Assembly (NCBI RefSeq): GCF_037976825.1
Contig: NZ_CP150269.1
Span: 269,001-333,000 of the forward strand
Source: Paenibacillus sp. FSL K6-1330
GTDB lineage: Bacteria; Bacillota; Bacilli; Paenibacillales; Paenibacillaceae
DNA: 64,000 nt
Direction: 5' to 3'
A program made the position numbers and the translations under genes. Below are positions 53,987 through 63,442 of the stretch, piece by piece; positions within the stretch are counted from its first letter, which is position 1; every line of letters begins with the position of its first letter. The notes beneath the pieces are model-generated. The model had not been told where the DNA came from. It did no database searches and was given only the letters and a program-made list of their open reading frames with translations.

Positions 53987-56424
53987 GTAATACCATTACC
54001 AAGGAATCCGTCAGCGGTTCCGGTATCGCCAGTCGAAACATAACCAAAGCCGCCGTGATCGGCTCGGGCGTCATGGGGTCGGGGATCGCCGCCCATCTCG
54101 CCAACGCAGGCATTCCCTGCCTGCTGCTCGACATCGTTCCGAGTTCCTTAACCGCGGAAGAGGAAAAAGCCGGATTGTCGCTGGATCATCCGAAGGTACG
54201 AAACAGGCTGGCCTCCAAAGCGATTGCCGCTCTCCCTAAATCCAGCACGGCTCCGCTGTACAGCGCTGATTTTGTGGGCCGGATCACCCCGGGCAATACC
54301 GAGGATCATCTGAGCCAGCTGAAGGACGTGGACTGGATCATTGAGGTGGTCACGGAGCGTCTGGAAATCAAGAAAAGCATCTTCAAACAGATTGAGAGCG
54401 TGCGTAAAGAAGGATCGATCGTCAGCACGAATACCTCCGGCATTTCCGTTAATGCGATGGTCGAGGACTGCAGCGAGGAATTTCGCAGCCACTTCCTGGG
54501 GACCCATTTCTTTAATCCGCCGCGTCATATGAAGCTGCTGGAGATTATCCCGGGCTTTGATACCGATCCGGACATTACGAAGTTTATGGTTGATTTCTGC
54601 ACGAAGCGCCTTGGTAAAGGGGTTGTGCTGGCGAAAGATACGCCGAACTTCATCTCGAACCGGATCGGCACCTACGGGCTCCTGGTCACATTGCAAGAGA
54701 TGGTGAAGAACAGTTATACCGTGGAGGAAGTCGATGCAGCCACCGGTCCTGTTCTCGGGCGTCCGAAGAGCGCCACCTTCCGTACGCTGGATCTGGTCGG
54801 CATCGATACGTTTGTCCATGTGGCCAGAAATGTGTACGACTCCGTTCCGGACGGGAACGAGAAGGATGTGTTCACGGTTCCCGATGTCATGAATGAACTC
54901 GTCACCCGCGGCTGGATCGGTGAGAAGGGCGGCCAGGGATTCTATAAAAAAGTAAAGAGCGAACAAGGCAGCAAAATCTTATCGCTTAACCTATCCACGA
55001 TGGAGTATAATCCGAGCGCCAAAGTGAGCTCTGCTTCCATCGAAGCCGCCAAAGCGGTGAAGGGAGCCAAGAGAAAGATCAAGGCATTCCTCGGTACGCA
55101 GGACCGTTACTCGGAACTGGCTTGGAATGTATTGAAGCAAGTGCTTGTCTATGCGGCCGATAAGTTGGGAGAAATCGCCGATTCCATTCAGGACATTGAC
55201 AACGCAATGAAATGGGGTTTCAACTGGGAGCTCGGTCCATTCGAGACGTGGGATCTGATCGGACTGCCTGAATCCGTGCAGCGTATGGAAGCAGAGGGCA
55301 TGACGGTTCCGGCTTGGGTGAAGGATTGGATTGCCGCCGGCAACAAGTCCTTCTATCAGCAGAAGGACGGCGAGGTGTTCCATTATTTCAAAGGTGAGTA
55401 TAAGGGCGTTGAGGTTCAGCCTGAGCTGATCTCGCTGCAAGCACTCAAATCGCAAAACCGGGTCATTCGCTCGAACACGGGGGCGAACCTGATCGACATT
55501 GGGGATGGCGTAGCGTGTCTTGAATTCACTTCCCCGAACAATGCAATCGGTGCCGATATTCTGGTCATGATCCAGCAGAGCGTAGAAGAGGTTCGGGCGA
55601 ATTATCGCGGGCTGGTGCTCGCGAACGAAGGCCGCAACTTCTGCGTCGGCGCCAATCTGATGCTCATGCTGATGGAAGCGCAGAGCGGCGACTGGGATGA
55701 GGTGGATGACATCATCCGTCTGTTCCAGGGCAGCATGATGAAGCTGAAAGCGCTGGAGAAGCCGGTTGTGGCTGCACCTCACCGGATGACACTTGGCGGC
55801 GGCGTGGAAGCATGCCTGCCGGCCGACCGGATCATCTTCTCGGCGGAGACCTATTTCGGCCTGGTGGAGACGGGCGTGGGCCTCATTCCGGCAGGCGGCG
55901 GCTGCAAGGAGCTGGCGCTCATGACCAGCAACCGTCATCCCGACAAGGACAGCGACCTCCAGCCGGAGATCAACAAAATCTTCGAGATGGTGGCGATGGC
56001 GAAGGCGTCAACCAGCGGACATGAAGCGATCCGCATGGGTTATGGGCGCAGCGGGGATTCGGTGGTCATGAACCAGGACTACCGGATTTATGAAGCGAAG
56101 CAGGCGGTATTAGAGATGGACCGGGCAGGCTATGTTCCGCCGCAGCCGGGCAAAGCCCGCGTTGTTGGCCGTGATGGCCGGGCCGTGCTCCAGATGGGCG
56201 CCATCGACATGAAGCGCAGCGGTTATATCAGCGATCACGATCTGTTGATCGCGAAGAAGCTGGCGCACATCCTGACGGGCGGCGATGTTCCTGCGGGAAC
56301 CGTGGTGAGCGAGCAGCATCTGCTCGACCTGGAGCGCGAAGCCTTCCTCAGCCTGCTCGGCGAGGTCAAGACCCAGCAGCGCATGCAGCATATGCTGGCG
56401 AAAGGCAAGCCGCTGCGGAATTAG
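53983..56424 (+). CDS. fadN: 3-hydroxyacyl-CoA dehydrogenase/enoyl-CoA hydratase FadN
   Basis: The 813-residue bifunctional enzyme has the dehydrogenase first ('AAVIGSGVMGSGIAAHLANA' for NAD, 'GTHFFNPPRHMKLLEI') and the hydratase domain last ('FCVGANLMLMLME', 'LGGGVEACLPADR', 'GLVETGVGLIPAGGG'), the reverse of E. coli FadB and as in Bacillus FadN. It catalyses hydration of enoyl-CoA and oxidation of 3-hydroxyacyl-CoA. The start overlaps the fadF stop in ATGA. Confidence 0.95.
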   Translation: MSNTITKESVSGSGIASRNITKAAVIGSGVMGSGIAAHLANAGIPCLLLDIVPSSLTAEEEKAGLSLDHPKVRNRLASKAIAALPKSSTAPLYSADFVGRITPGNTEDHLSQLKDVDWIIEVVTERLEIKKSIFKQIESVRKEGSIVSTNTSGISVNAMVEDCSEEFRSHFLGTHFFNPPRHMKLLEIIPGFDTDPDITKFMVDFCTKRLGKGVVLAKDTPNFISNRIGTYGLLVTLQEMVKNSYTVEEVDAATGPVLGRPKSATFRTLDLVGIDTFVHVARNVYDSVPDGNEKDVFTVPDVMNELVTRGWIGEKGGQGFYKKVKSEQGSKILSLNLSTMEYNPSAKVSSASIEAAKAVKGAKRKIKAFLGTQDRYSELAWNVLKQVLVYAADKLGEIADSIQDIDNAMKWGFNWELGPFETWDLIGLPESVQRMEAEGMTVPAWVKDWIAAGNKSFYQQKDGEVFHYFKGEYKGVEVQPELISLQALKSQNRVIRSNTGANLIDIGDGVACLEFTSPNNAIGADILVMIQQSVEEVRANYRGLVLANEGRNFCVGANLMLMLMEAQSGDWDEVDDIIRLFQGSMMKLKALEKPVVAAPHRMTLGGGVEACLPADRIIFSAETYFGLVETGVGLIPAGGGCKELALMTSNRHPDKDSDLQPEINKIFEMVAMAKASTSGHEAIRMGYGRSGDSVVMNQDYRIYEAKQAVLEMDRAGYVPPQPGKARVVGRDGRAVLQMGAIDMKRSGYISDHDLLIAKKLAHILTGGDVPAGTVVSEQHLLDLEREAFLSLLGEVKTQQRMQHMLAKGKPLRN

Positions 56425-56656
56425 GGCTTTAAGAGAGCTGCTTCAGCTAAAAGAGATACACCATCTTTCGCAACGTGCGATTCGCCAAATCGACGCTGCA
56501 TACAGCACATGGTGGCAGGTTATCCATGCTGGCGAAGTTTAATGATGGAGACTCTTTAATCAGTTCCGCCGTTACGAATTCATTTCACGGCCGATTAGCG
56601 GCCCGCAATCATATCGGTATTGGATCCAACCATTTCAAGTTGATGAGGTGAATGGC

Positions 56657-57847
56657 ATGAGAGAAGCAGTCATAGTATCCCTTGCCCGTACTCCGGTGGG
56701 GAAGGCGAAGAAGGGCAGTTTTGCCCAGACGCGCGTGGAGGATCTCGGCAAAGCCGTACTGGAAGCCGTCATTGAGCGTGCGCCGGGCCTGAAAAAAGAG
56801 GACGTCGAGGACATCATCCTCGGCTGCGCGATGCCGGAAGGCGAGCAAGGCCTGAATGTCGCGCGGATTATCTCGCTGTATGCGGGATATCCCGTGACGG
56901 TACCCGCGCTGACCGTCAATCGTTTCTGTTCCTCGGGACTTCAGGCGATCGCTTTCGCGGCGGAGCGCATTATGCTCGGTTATGCCGAGGTGATCGTCGC
57001 TGGCGGCGTCGAGAGCATGAGCCATGTGCCGATGACCGGCTTCAAGCCGGCGCCGCATCCGACGATTGTCGAAGAGATGTCAGAGGTGTACATCGGCATG
57101 GGGCATACCGCGGAAGAGGTGGCTCGCCGCTTCGGCATCACCCGCGAGGCGCAGGATGCCTTCGCGGCCAGCAGTCACCGTAAAGCTGCCGCCGCTATCT
57201 CCGAAGGCAAGTTCCGGGACGAGATCGTACCGGTGAACGTAACGCTGGCTGCGGCCGACGAGCAGGGCAAGGTGCGCAGCAAAACCTTTGCCTTTGATAC
57301 GGATGAAGGGGTTCGGCCGGACACGACTCCGGATGTGCTGGGCAAACTGAAGCCGGCCTTTGCCCTCGGAGGCTCAGTTACCGCGGGTAACGCGTCGCAG
57401 ACGAGTGACGGCGCGGCGGCGGTTGCCGTTATGAGCCGCGAGAAAGCGGAGCAGCTGGGCCTTACCCCGCTGGCTACCTTCAAGTCGTTTGCCCTGGCAG
57501 GCGTAGAGCCGGAAATTATGGGCGTCGGCCCCGTCGAAGCGATCCCGAAGGCGCTGCGCATGGCGGGGATCGAGCTGGATCAAGTGGATGTGTTCGAGAT
57601 TAACGAAGCGTTCGCTTCGCAATGCCTCCACATCATTCGCGCTTTGGGTATCGACGAGAGCAAAGTCAACGTCAATGGCGGCGCCATTGCGCTCGGCCAT
57701 CCGCTCGGCTGCACCGGTGCCAAGCTGACCGTCAGCCTCGTCTCCGAGCTCGCCCGCCGCGGCGGCGGCTACGGCGTCGTGAGCATGTGTATCGGCGGCG
57801 GTATGGGCGCCGCGGGGGTGTTCGAGGTGCACGCCGCAGGGGCGTAA
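56657..57847 (+). CDS. fadA: Acetyl-CoA C-acyltransferase (3-ketoacyl-CoA thiolase)
   Basis: This 396-residue thiolase has the acyl-accepting Cys91 in 'VNRFCSSGLQAIAF', 'VNGGAIALGHPLGCTGAK' with the second-site His, and the C-terminal Cys in 'MCIGGGMGAAG'. It performs the last step of the cycle, releasing acetyl-CoA. ATG 56657 follows GAGGTG at 6 bp; GTG 56648 overlaps that site. It lies 232 bp after fadN without an obvious terminator. Confidence 0.95.
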   Translation: MREAVIVSLARTPVGKAKKGSFAQTRVEDLGKAVLEAVIERAPGLKKEDVEDIILGCAMPEGEQGLNVARIISLYAGYPVTVPALTVNRFCSSGLQAIAFAAERIMLGYAEVIVAGGVESMSHVPMTGFKPAPHPTIVEEMSEVYIGMGHTAEEVARRFGITREAQDAFAASSHRKAAAAISEGKFRDEIVPVNVTLAAADEQGKVRSKTFAFDTDEGVRPDTTPDVLGKLKPAFALGGSVTAGNASQTSDGAAAVAVMSREKAEQLGLTPLATFKSFALAGVEPEIMGVGPVEAIPKALRMAGIELDQVDVFEINEAFASQCLHIIRALGIDESKVNVNGGAIALGHPLGCTGAKLTVSLVSELARRGGGYGVVSMCIGGGMGAAGVFEVHAAGA

Positions 57848-58118
57848 GGAGTAGGTTGTGGCAAGAAGAAATTTCCTTCCATACCCCAAAGGGGCTTGGG
57901 GAGGGATTCCCGCATTAGTCCTTGCCGCTGCTCAGCGTGGTTCGATTCGCGCTATCAGTTCTCAAGGAACTAGTAGCTCCCAAGCAAGGTGCTAGGGAAT
58001 TTTAGTTCAACAATGCTTCTGAATGTATTCAATGAACCAGATCTAGGTTTTCGATATCTAAGTTCAATGATCTTCTAATGATGCATGACTAGCCAATTCA
58101 CACTGAGATGTAGTCTTA

Positions 58119-58156
58119 GTGCGGTGTCCGTTCCGTACCCGGACCGGACACTGCAC
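58119..58156. repeat. GC-rich hairpin in the fadA-fadE gap
   Basis: GTGCGGTGTCCG (58119-58130) and CGGACACTGCAC (58145-58156) pair along 12 bp with one wobble. No T-run follows, so it is not a typical terminator. The 617-bp gap (57848-58464) has no gene. Confidence 0.55.
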
Positions 58157-58236
58157 CACTCACTCCAACCACAGGGGAGTGCAAGGATAGCCGTCGGTAC
58201 GGCTCAGGACCTGAGTGCTCTAGCCTAGCGGAGAGA

Positions 58237-58346
58237 GCGGAATTGTACTGGAGAAACGAAGTGGTCGCCTTTGAGTTTGGATTTCTTCTACTTATAGAGC
58301 CATTCCTTGAAATCCAAACTCAACAGCGATCGGAAGTACAATCCGC
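58237..58346. repeat. Long imperfect palindrome, candidate dispersed element
   Basis: The inner arms TTGAGTTTGGATTTC (58271-58285) and GAAATCCAAACTCAA (58309-58323) are perfect. The outer arms GCGGAATTGTACT (58237-58249) and AGTACAATCCGC (58335-58346) match with one bulge. The whole could fold into a hairpin of about 110 bases. It has the look of a repetitive palindromic element, but only one copy is in the window. Confidence 0.6.
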
Positions 58347-58464
58347 ACGCGGAGCGCCACTAATGAGCCACGAGTTATACCTCTATGCCCAGCCCGCAAC
58401 CTAGCAATACCAAGGCAGTCCTTGCACTCCACCTTATTCCACATTCCGAAAGGGGAAATCAATC

Positions 58465-60255
58465 ATGAGCGATAACCAAACCAAAGAACCGAAAATCAAA
58501 GGCGGCAGCTTTGTCATCGATAATCCCGATATGCAGCGCATCCTGACACCTGAGGATTTCACGGAAGAGCACCGCATGATCGGCGAGACGGTGCGTGATT
58601 TTATCGATGGGGAAATCGTGCCGCACGATGAAGAGCTGGAGAAGCTCAATTACGAGATGACGGTAGATTTGCTTCGCAAAGCAGGCGAGCTGGGCCTGCT
58701 CGGGGCCGATGTGCCGGAGCCGTTCGGCGGGATCGGTCTGGATAAAGTCAGCTCCACGATTATTAACGAAAACTTGGCGAAGGGATCGTCCTTCGCGCTT
58801 TCCTTCGGGGCTCATGTCGGGATCGGTACACTGCCGATCGTGTTCTTCGGCACGACCGAGCAGAAACAGAAGTACCTGCCGGATCTGTCGACTGGCGCGA
58901 AAATCGCGGCTTATTGCTTGACGGAGCCAACCTCCGGCTCGGATGCGCTGGGTGCCAAAACGACGGCACGCCTGACCGACGACGGAGACTATTATATTTT
59001 GAACGGATCGAAGCTATATATAACTAACGCCGGATTTGCGGATATCTTTATCGTCTACGCCAAGATTGACGGAGAGCACTTCACCGCGTTCATTGTCGAG
59101 AAGGAGATGGAAGGCTTTACACTCGGACCGGAGGAGAAGAAGATGGGCATCAAGGGCTCATCGACGCGTCCGCTCTTTTTCGAAGATGTGAAGGTGCCGA
59201 AGGAGAACCTGCTCGGCGAGATCGGCAAAGGCCACCGGATTGCATTTAACATCCTCAACATCGGAAGGTATAAATTGGCAGCCGGCACCGTCGGTGCGGC
59301 AAAGGAATCCATCGAGCTGAGCGCGAAATATGCTAACACCCGTAAACAGTTCGATACGCCCATCTCGCAGTTCCCGCTCATGCGCAAGAAGCTGGCCGAG
59401 ATGAACATCACCACCTTCGTGATGGAAAGTATGGTGTACCGTACGGCAGGTCTGCTGGAGGAAGCGATGCAGGACATCGATTACAACAACGAGGATGCCG
59501 GAATCCACTCGGCTGCCGCGATCTCCGACTATGCCATTGAATGCTCGATCAACAAGGTGTACTGTTCGGAAGGACTGGATAACGTAGCAGACGAAGCGGT
59601 GCAGATTCACGGGGGCTATGGGTATATCCAAGAGTACAAAGTAGAACGCATCTATCGGGACTCCCGCATCAACCGCATCTTTGAAGGCACGAACGAGATC
59701 AACCGGCTCCTGATTCCGGGCACGCTCGTGAAGAAGGCCATGAAAGGTGAAATCGCACTCCTGCAAAAAGCGCAAGGTCTCCAGGGTGAGCTGCTGCAGC
59801 TGGTACCTGGTCAAACCTTTGAAGGCACACTGGAGCAGGAAGCGCACTTCCTGGACATGAGCAAGAAGATTTTCCTCCTCGCAGGCGGCTTGGCGGTACA
59901 GAAGTTCGGCACGAAGCTGGAGAAAGAGCAGGAGGCCTTGTCTAATCTGGCGGATATGATGATTGATATTTATGCCCTCGAGAGTGCGCTGCTGCGTACC
60001 CGCAAGCAAATCGAACGCACCTCGGAGGAAAAGGCAGCCAGCATGATCGAGATGACGCAGGTGTTTGCATACGAGGCGTTCCAGCGCATTGAAGCACTCG
60101 CAAAAGAGACGCTGGCCTCGGTGGAAACCGGTGATATGCTCCGCATGCAGCTGTCGGTGCTCAAGAAACTGACACGCAGCACGCCGGTCGATACGGTGGC
60201 CCTCAAGCGCAGCATCGCGGCCCGTGTCGTCAAGAACGAACGGTACACCGTGTAG
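58465..60255 (+). CDS. fadE: Acyl-CoA dehydrogenase FadE
   Basis: This 596-residue acyl-CoA dehydrogenase of the long Bacillus type has FAD and substrate motifs 'YCLTEPTSGSDALGAKTTA' and 'IHGGYGYIQEYKVERIYRDS', then 'RINRIFEGTNEINR'. An additional C-terminal helical region (about residues 430-596) is usual for this subfamily. It introduces the double bond into acyl-CoA and passes electrons to EtfAB. AAAGGGGAA lies before the ATG. Confidence 0.95.
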   Translation: MSDNQTKEPKIKGGSFVIDNPDMQRILTPEDFTEEHRMIGETVRDFIDGEIVPHDEELEKLNYEMTVDLLRKAGELGLLGADVPEPFGGIGLDKVSSTIINENLAKGSSFALSFGAHVGIGTLPIVFFGTTEQKQKYLPDLSTGAKIAAYCLTEPTSGSDALGAKTTARLTDDGDYYILNGSKLYITNAGFADIFIVYAKIDGEHFTAFIVEKEMEGFTLGPEEKKMGIKGSSTRPLFFEDVKVPKENLLGEIGKGHRIAFNILNIGRYKLAAGTVGAAKESIELSAKYANTRKQFDTPISQFPLMRKKLAEMNITTFVMESMVYRTAGLLEEAMQDIDYNNEDAGIHSAAAISDYAIECSINKVYCSEGLDNVADEAVQIHGGYGYIQEYKVERIYRDSRINRIFEGTNEINRLLIPGTLVKKAMKGEIALLQKAQGLQGELLQLVPGQTFEGTLEQEAHFLDMSKKIFLLAGGLAVQKFGTKLEKEQEALSNLADMMIDIYALESALLRTRKQIERTSEEKAASMIEMTQVFAYEAFQRIEALAKETLASVETGDMLRMQLSVLKKLTRSTPVDTVALKRSIAARVVKNERYTV

Positions 60256-60354
60256 CATCCGGCACCGAAAGAGATGTGAATGTAGTCTGAAAAGAGAGAG
60301 ATTTTTCTTGGAGTAGGAAAGAAGGAGCATTCCTTAGGAAAGGGTTGGTTTTGT

Positions 60355-62031
60355 ATGGATACAAAGCCTTGGCTGCCGTTTTATCCGCCCGAAGTAGCCC
60401 CCGCTTTTGATTATCCGAAACAGAATTTGGCATCATTTCTCGTGACGTCGGCACAGAAATTTCCGAATCGGCCGGCCATGTATTTCATGGGCAAAACGAT
60501 CAACTATAGGAGTCTGCTGGAGTCGTCCTATCGTATGGCGAACGCGCTCCGCAGCAAAGGGATTAAGAAGGGCGACCGGGTAGCGATTATGCTGCCCAAC
60601 TGCCCACAGGTAGTGATTTCGTATTATGGCGTGCTGCTCGCAGGAGCCGTGGCCGTTATGACCAACCCGCTCTATATGGAGCGGGAAATTGCACATCAGA
60701 TGAAGGATTCCGGAGCTAAGATCATCATCACGATGGATATGTTTGTGTCCCGCGTTGAAAAAGTCATCGAGGAGACGGAACTGGAGCATATGATCGTCAC
60801 ATCTGTGGCGGATTATCTACCATTCCCCAAGAATCTCCTCTACCCGATCAAAGCCAAGAAGGAGGGTCCCCTTCCGGTCGTCAACTATGGAAGCCGCGTT
60901 CATGCCTTTAAAAAGCTGCTTGCCAGTGCGCCGAATGACCCGATCTGCGAATCCGTGAAGGCGGAGAAGGACTTGGCCCTGCTCCAGTATACCGGCGGCA
61001 CGACCGGTGTTCCCAAAGGCGTCATGCTGACGCATATGAATCTGATCGCCAATACTGTGCAGTCTGCGAACTGGTGCTTTCAGGTGGAGGATGGGAAGGA
61101 GCGGTATTTGGCGGTTCTCCCCTGTTTTCACGTATTCGGGTTGACCGTACTGCTTAACCAGGCGATCTACCGTGCCGGCATGCTGATATTGGTACCGAAG
61201 TTCGAAGTGACGATGATTCTGAACCTGATCAAAAAAATGAAGCCGACGCTCTTCCCGGGCGCGCCGACCATGTATATTGCACTGATTAATCATTCACGGA
61301 TCAAGGAATATGACCTGTCTTCGATCAATGCTTGCGTCAGCGGCTCTGCCGGGCTTCCGGTCGAGGTGCAGGATAAGTTCGAGGAACTGACCAAAGGGCG
61401 GCTGATCGAAGGCTACGGCCTGACCGAAGCGTCCCCGGTTACCCATGTGAATCCGATCTGGGGAAGGCGCAAAATCGGTACCATCGGCTTACCTGTCCCG
61501 GATACGGACGCCAAGGTGGTCGATCCCGATACGGGCGAAGAAATGCCGGTCGGCGAGCCTGGCGAGCTGATCGTGAAAGGACCGCAGGTGATGATGGGGT
61601 ACTGGAACCGGCCGGAGGACACGTTCGACACGCTGCGCAACGGCTGGCTGTTCACGGGCGATATGGCAACGATGGACGAAGAGGGGTATTTTACGATCAT
61701 CGACCGCAAGAAAGACATGATCATTGCAAGCGGTTTCAATATATACCCTCGGGAGATCGAGGAAGTGCTGTATGAGCATCCATCCGTGAAGGAAGCCGTC
61801 GTGGTCGGAACGAAGGACGATTATCGCGGCGAAACCGTGAGAGCTTATATTGTGCTGAAGGATGGCGCGTCTCCGGACCCTTCGGGCCTCGAGAAGTTTT
61901 GCCGCAGTCAGCTGGCTGCCTATAAAGTGCCGCGTGAGTACGTGTTCCGTGATTCGCTGCCGAAGACAATGGTAGGCAAGGTGCTGCGCCGCAAGCTGCT
62001 GGAGGAGGAAGAGGAAGGCAGAACGGGCTGA
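60355..62031 (+). CDS. fadD: Long-chain fatty-acid-CoA ligase
   Basis: This 558-residue adenylate-forming enzyme has the AMP-binding P-loop 'LLQYTGGTTGVPKGVMLTH', 'IEGYGLTEASPVTHVNP', and 'FTGDMATMDEEGYFTIIDRK'. The C-terminal Lys needed for adenylation is in 'SLPKTMVGKVLRRKL'. It activates fatty acids to acyl-CoA, which also act as FadR inducers. It is the counterpart of B. subtilis LcfA. Confidence 0.94.
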   Translation: MDTKPWLPFYPPEVAPAFDYPKQNLASFLVTSAQKFPNRPAMYFMGKTINYRSLLESSYRMANALRSKGIKKGDRVAIMLPNCPQVVISYYGVLLAGAVAVMTNPLYMEREIAHQMKDSGAKIIITMDMFVSRVEKVIEETELEHMIVTSVADYLPFPKNLLYPIKAKKEGPLPVVNYGSRVHAFKKLLASAPNDPICESVKAEKDLALLQYTGGTTGVPKGVMLTHMNLIANTVQSANWCFQVEDGKERYLAVLPCFHVFGLTVLLNQAIYRAGMLILVPKFEVTMILNLIKKMKPTLFPGAPTMYIALINHSRIKEYDLSSINACVSGSAGLPVEVQDKFEELTKGRLIEGYGLTEASPVTHVNPIWGRRKIGTIGLPVPDTDAKVVDPDTGEEMPVGEPGELIVKGPQVMMGYWNRPEDTFDTLRNGWLFTGDMATMDEEGYFTIIDRKKDMIIASGFNIYPREIEEVLYEHPSVKEAVVVGTKDDYRGETVRAYIVLKDGASPDPSGLEKFCRSQLAAYKVPREYVFRDSLPKTMVGKVLRRKLLEEEEEGRTG

Positions 62032-62129
62032 TGCGCAGAATAGCGGAGTAGGCACGATAAGCGATTCATGTTATCCCGCTGGAATGGATACAGTACTAAC
62101 GACGTCAGAAGAAAAAAGGAGGCGGCCTG

Positions 62130-62579
62130 ATGAATCATACCAATGCCAATCCGGAGACGAAGGCCGGACAGCCGGAATTCGACCGGGAGGCGTACATTGA
62201 AGCCATGACCCAAGCGGCGGAGCCCACCTTCTGGGGATATCTCGGCTGCAAGCTTGCGTCTGCCAGCTCGGAGGCGGTTGTTGTGACGCTGGATGCCCAG
62301 CCTCATCATATGAATATGGCGGGCATCGTGCATGGCGGCGTACTCTCCTCATTGATGGATAACGCCATGGGCATTGCCGTCATGCTGGAGCGCCCTGGCG
62401 AATCAACAGTGACGAGCAATTTGAATGTGCATTTTGTCATGCCAGCCAGAGCAGGTATTCTCACCGTAACGGCAAGCATCGTGCATCAGACGCACCGTTC
62501 GGTCACGACGGAATGCAGAATTACGAACGAGAAGGGCGAGCTTGTGGCGATCAGCACAGGATCCTTCCGAGTGAAATAA
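62130..62579 (+). CDS. PaaI-type hotdog thioesterase
   Basis: This 149-residue hotdog-fold protein has 'AGIVHGGVLSSLMDNAMGIA', the active-site helix of PaaI-like acyl-CoA thioesterases. AAAAAGGAGG lies 8 bp before the ATG. At the end of the fad locus, it may release CoA from stalled or excess acyl-CoA. Its membership in the operon is inferred from the 98-bp spacing. Confidence 0.9.
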   Translation: MNHTNANPETKAGQPEFDREAYIEAMTQAAEPTFWGYLGCKLASASSEAVVVTLDAQPHHMNMAGIVHGGVLSSLMDNAMGIAVMLERPGESTVTSNLNVHFVMPARAGILTVTASIVHQTHRSVTTECRITNEKGELVAISTGSFRVK

Positions 62580-62715
62580 AGCAGCCTTGGCTGCTATGAA
62601 ACAGGTGGTCTGCCAACGCTGGAGGGGCAGGCCATTTATTTTTTTGGTGAGCTGGAAATTTTGTGGGTGAGTAGTTTGAGTAACTATTGGTCAGTAGCTT
62701 CCCGTCAATTGAGCT

Positions 62716-62880
62716 TATGACAGGAGGGGGCGCTAACCCCCGTCCTCTCACACCACCGTACATGCGGGTCCGCATACGGCGGTTCCAAAAGGTTAACAAA
62801 GCTCCAGATCCACCTGGTACGGGGTCTTCTTTATGGGATTAAAGCCGAGAAGCAGAGATGGCATGTTCGTGGTTGGAGTT
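62716..62880 (-). mobile_element. Remnant of a group IIC intron 3' end (domains V and VI)
   Basis: On the minus strand, 62786-62751 reads as a domain V hairpin: GGAACCGCCGTATGCGG, then CCGCATGTACGGTGGTG, with the CGC triad of class C introns. It is followed by TGAGAGGACGGGGG...CCCCCTCCTG (62750-62719), a domain VI-like stem. The upstream part to about 62880 resembles sequence next to intron reverse transcriptases. No reverse transcriptase gene remains. The 436-bp gap (62580-63015) holds only this and the secG promoter. Confidence 0.6.
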
Positions 62881-62903
62881 ATGAAGCGATTCCCCCGTAC
62901 TCC

Positions 62904-62932
62904 TTGTCAGGTCGATAAAGCTGTGGTACAAT
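62904..62932 (+). promoter_or_regulatory. Promoter of secG
   Basis: TTGTCA (62904-62909), a 17-bp spacer and TACAAT (62927-62932), 84 bp before secG. Confidence 0.7.
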
Positions 62933-63015
62933 AAGAATGCTGTTTTTCATGTAGAATCTAGAATGTCTCTTAAGATAATAAATTCAGATGTTTACATACG
63001 TAGGAGGTGGAAGTC

Positions 63016-63246
63016 ATGGTTGTATTTTTTGAAGTGTTGCTTGTTATTTTCTCCATCGGGTTGATTACTGTCGTTCTTCTCCAAAAAGGGAAAAGCGCAG
63101 GTCTTGCCGGTGCCATCTCCGGCGGTGCGGAACATCTTTTTGGTAAAACAAAGGCTCGCGGTATGGATCTCGTACTGCAGCGTACAACGGTAGGTCTTGC
63201 AGCAGGATTTATGATTTTGGCCATCGTTGTTGCTATGTTGAAATAA
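63016..63246 (+). CDS. secG: Preprotein translocase subunit SecG
   Basis: This 76-residue protein has two transmembrane helices joined by the conserved loop '[20 protein letters not shown]'. SecG assists the SecYE channel in protein export. TAGGAGGTGG lies 6 bp before ATG 63016. It is followed by a terminator and then rnr, an order common in Bacillales. Confidence 0.95.
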   Translation: MVVFFEVLLVIFSIGLITVVLLQKGKSAGLAGAISGGAEHLFGKTKARGMDLVLQRTTVGLAAGFMILAIVVAMLK

Positions 63247-63258
63247 CAATGAACGTTA

Positions 63259-63296
63259 CCCTCGCTTTTTCACTCTTGGAAGAGCGGGGGTTTTTT
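63259..63296 (+). terminator. Terminator of secG
   Basis: CCCTCGCT (63259-63266) and AGCGGGGG (63283-63290) with one wobble pair and six T. Confidence 0.82.
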
Positions 63297-63442
63297 ATTT
63301 GCCTGAATTTTGGAATACATAGGTGAAGACGGTGTTCGGAAGGATACCGGAGATTAAATTCGTGTATACTAGGGTATGAGTATATGAAGGTAAAGAATGG
63401 ATAGCGGAACGATGAAATTGCAGGTTCCCCGAGGTGATAATG

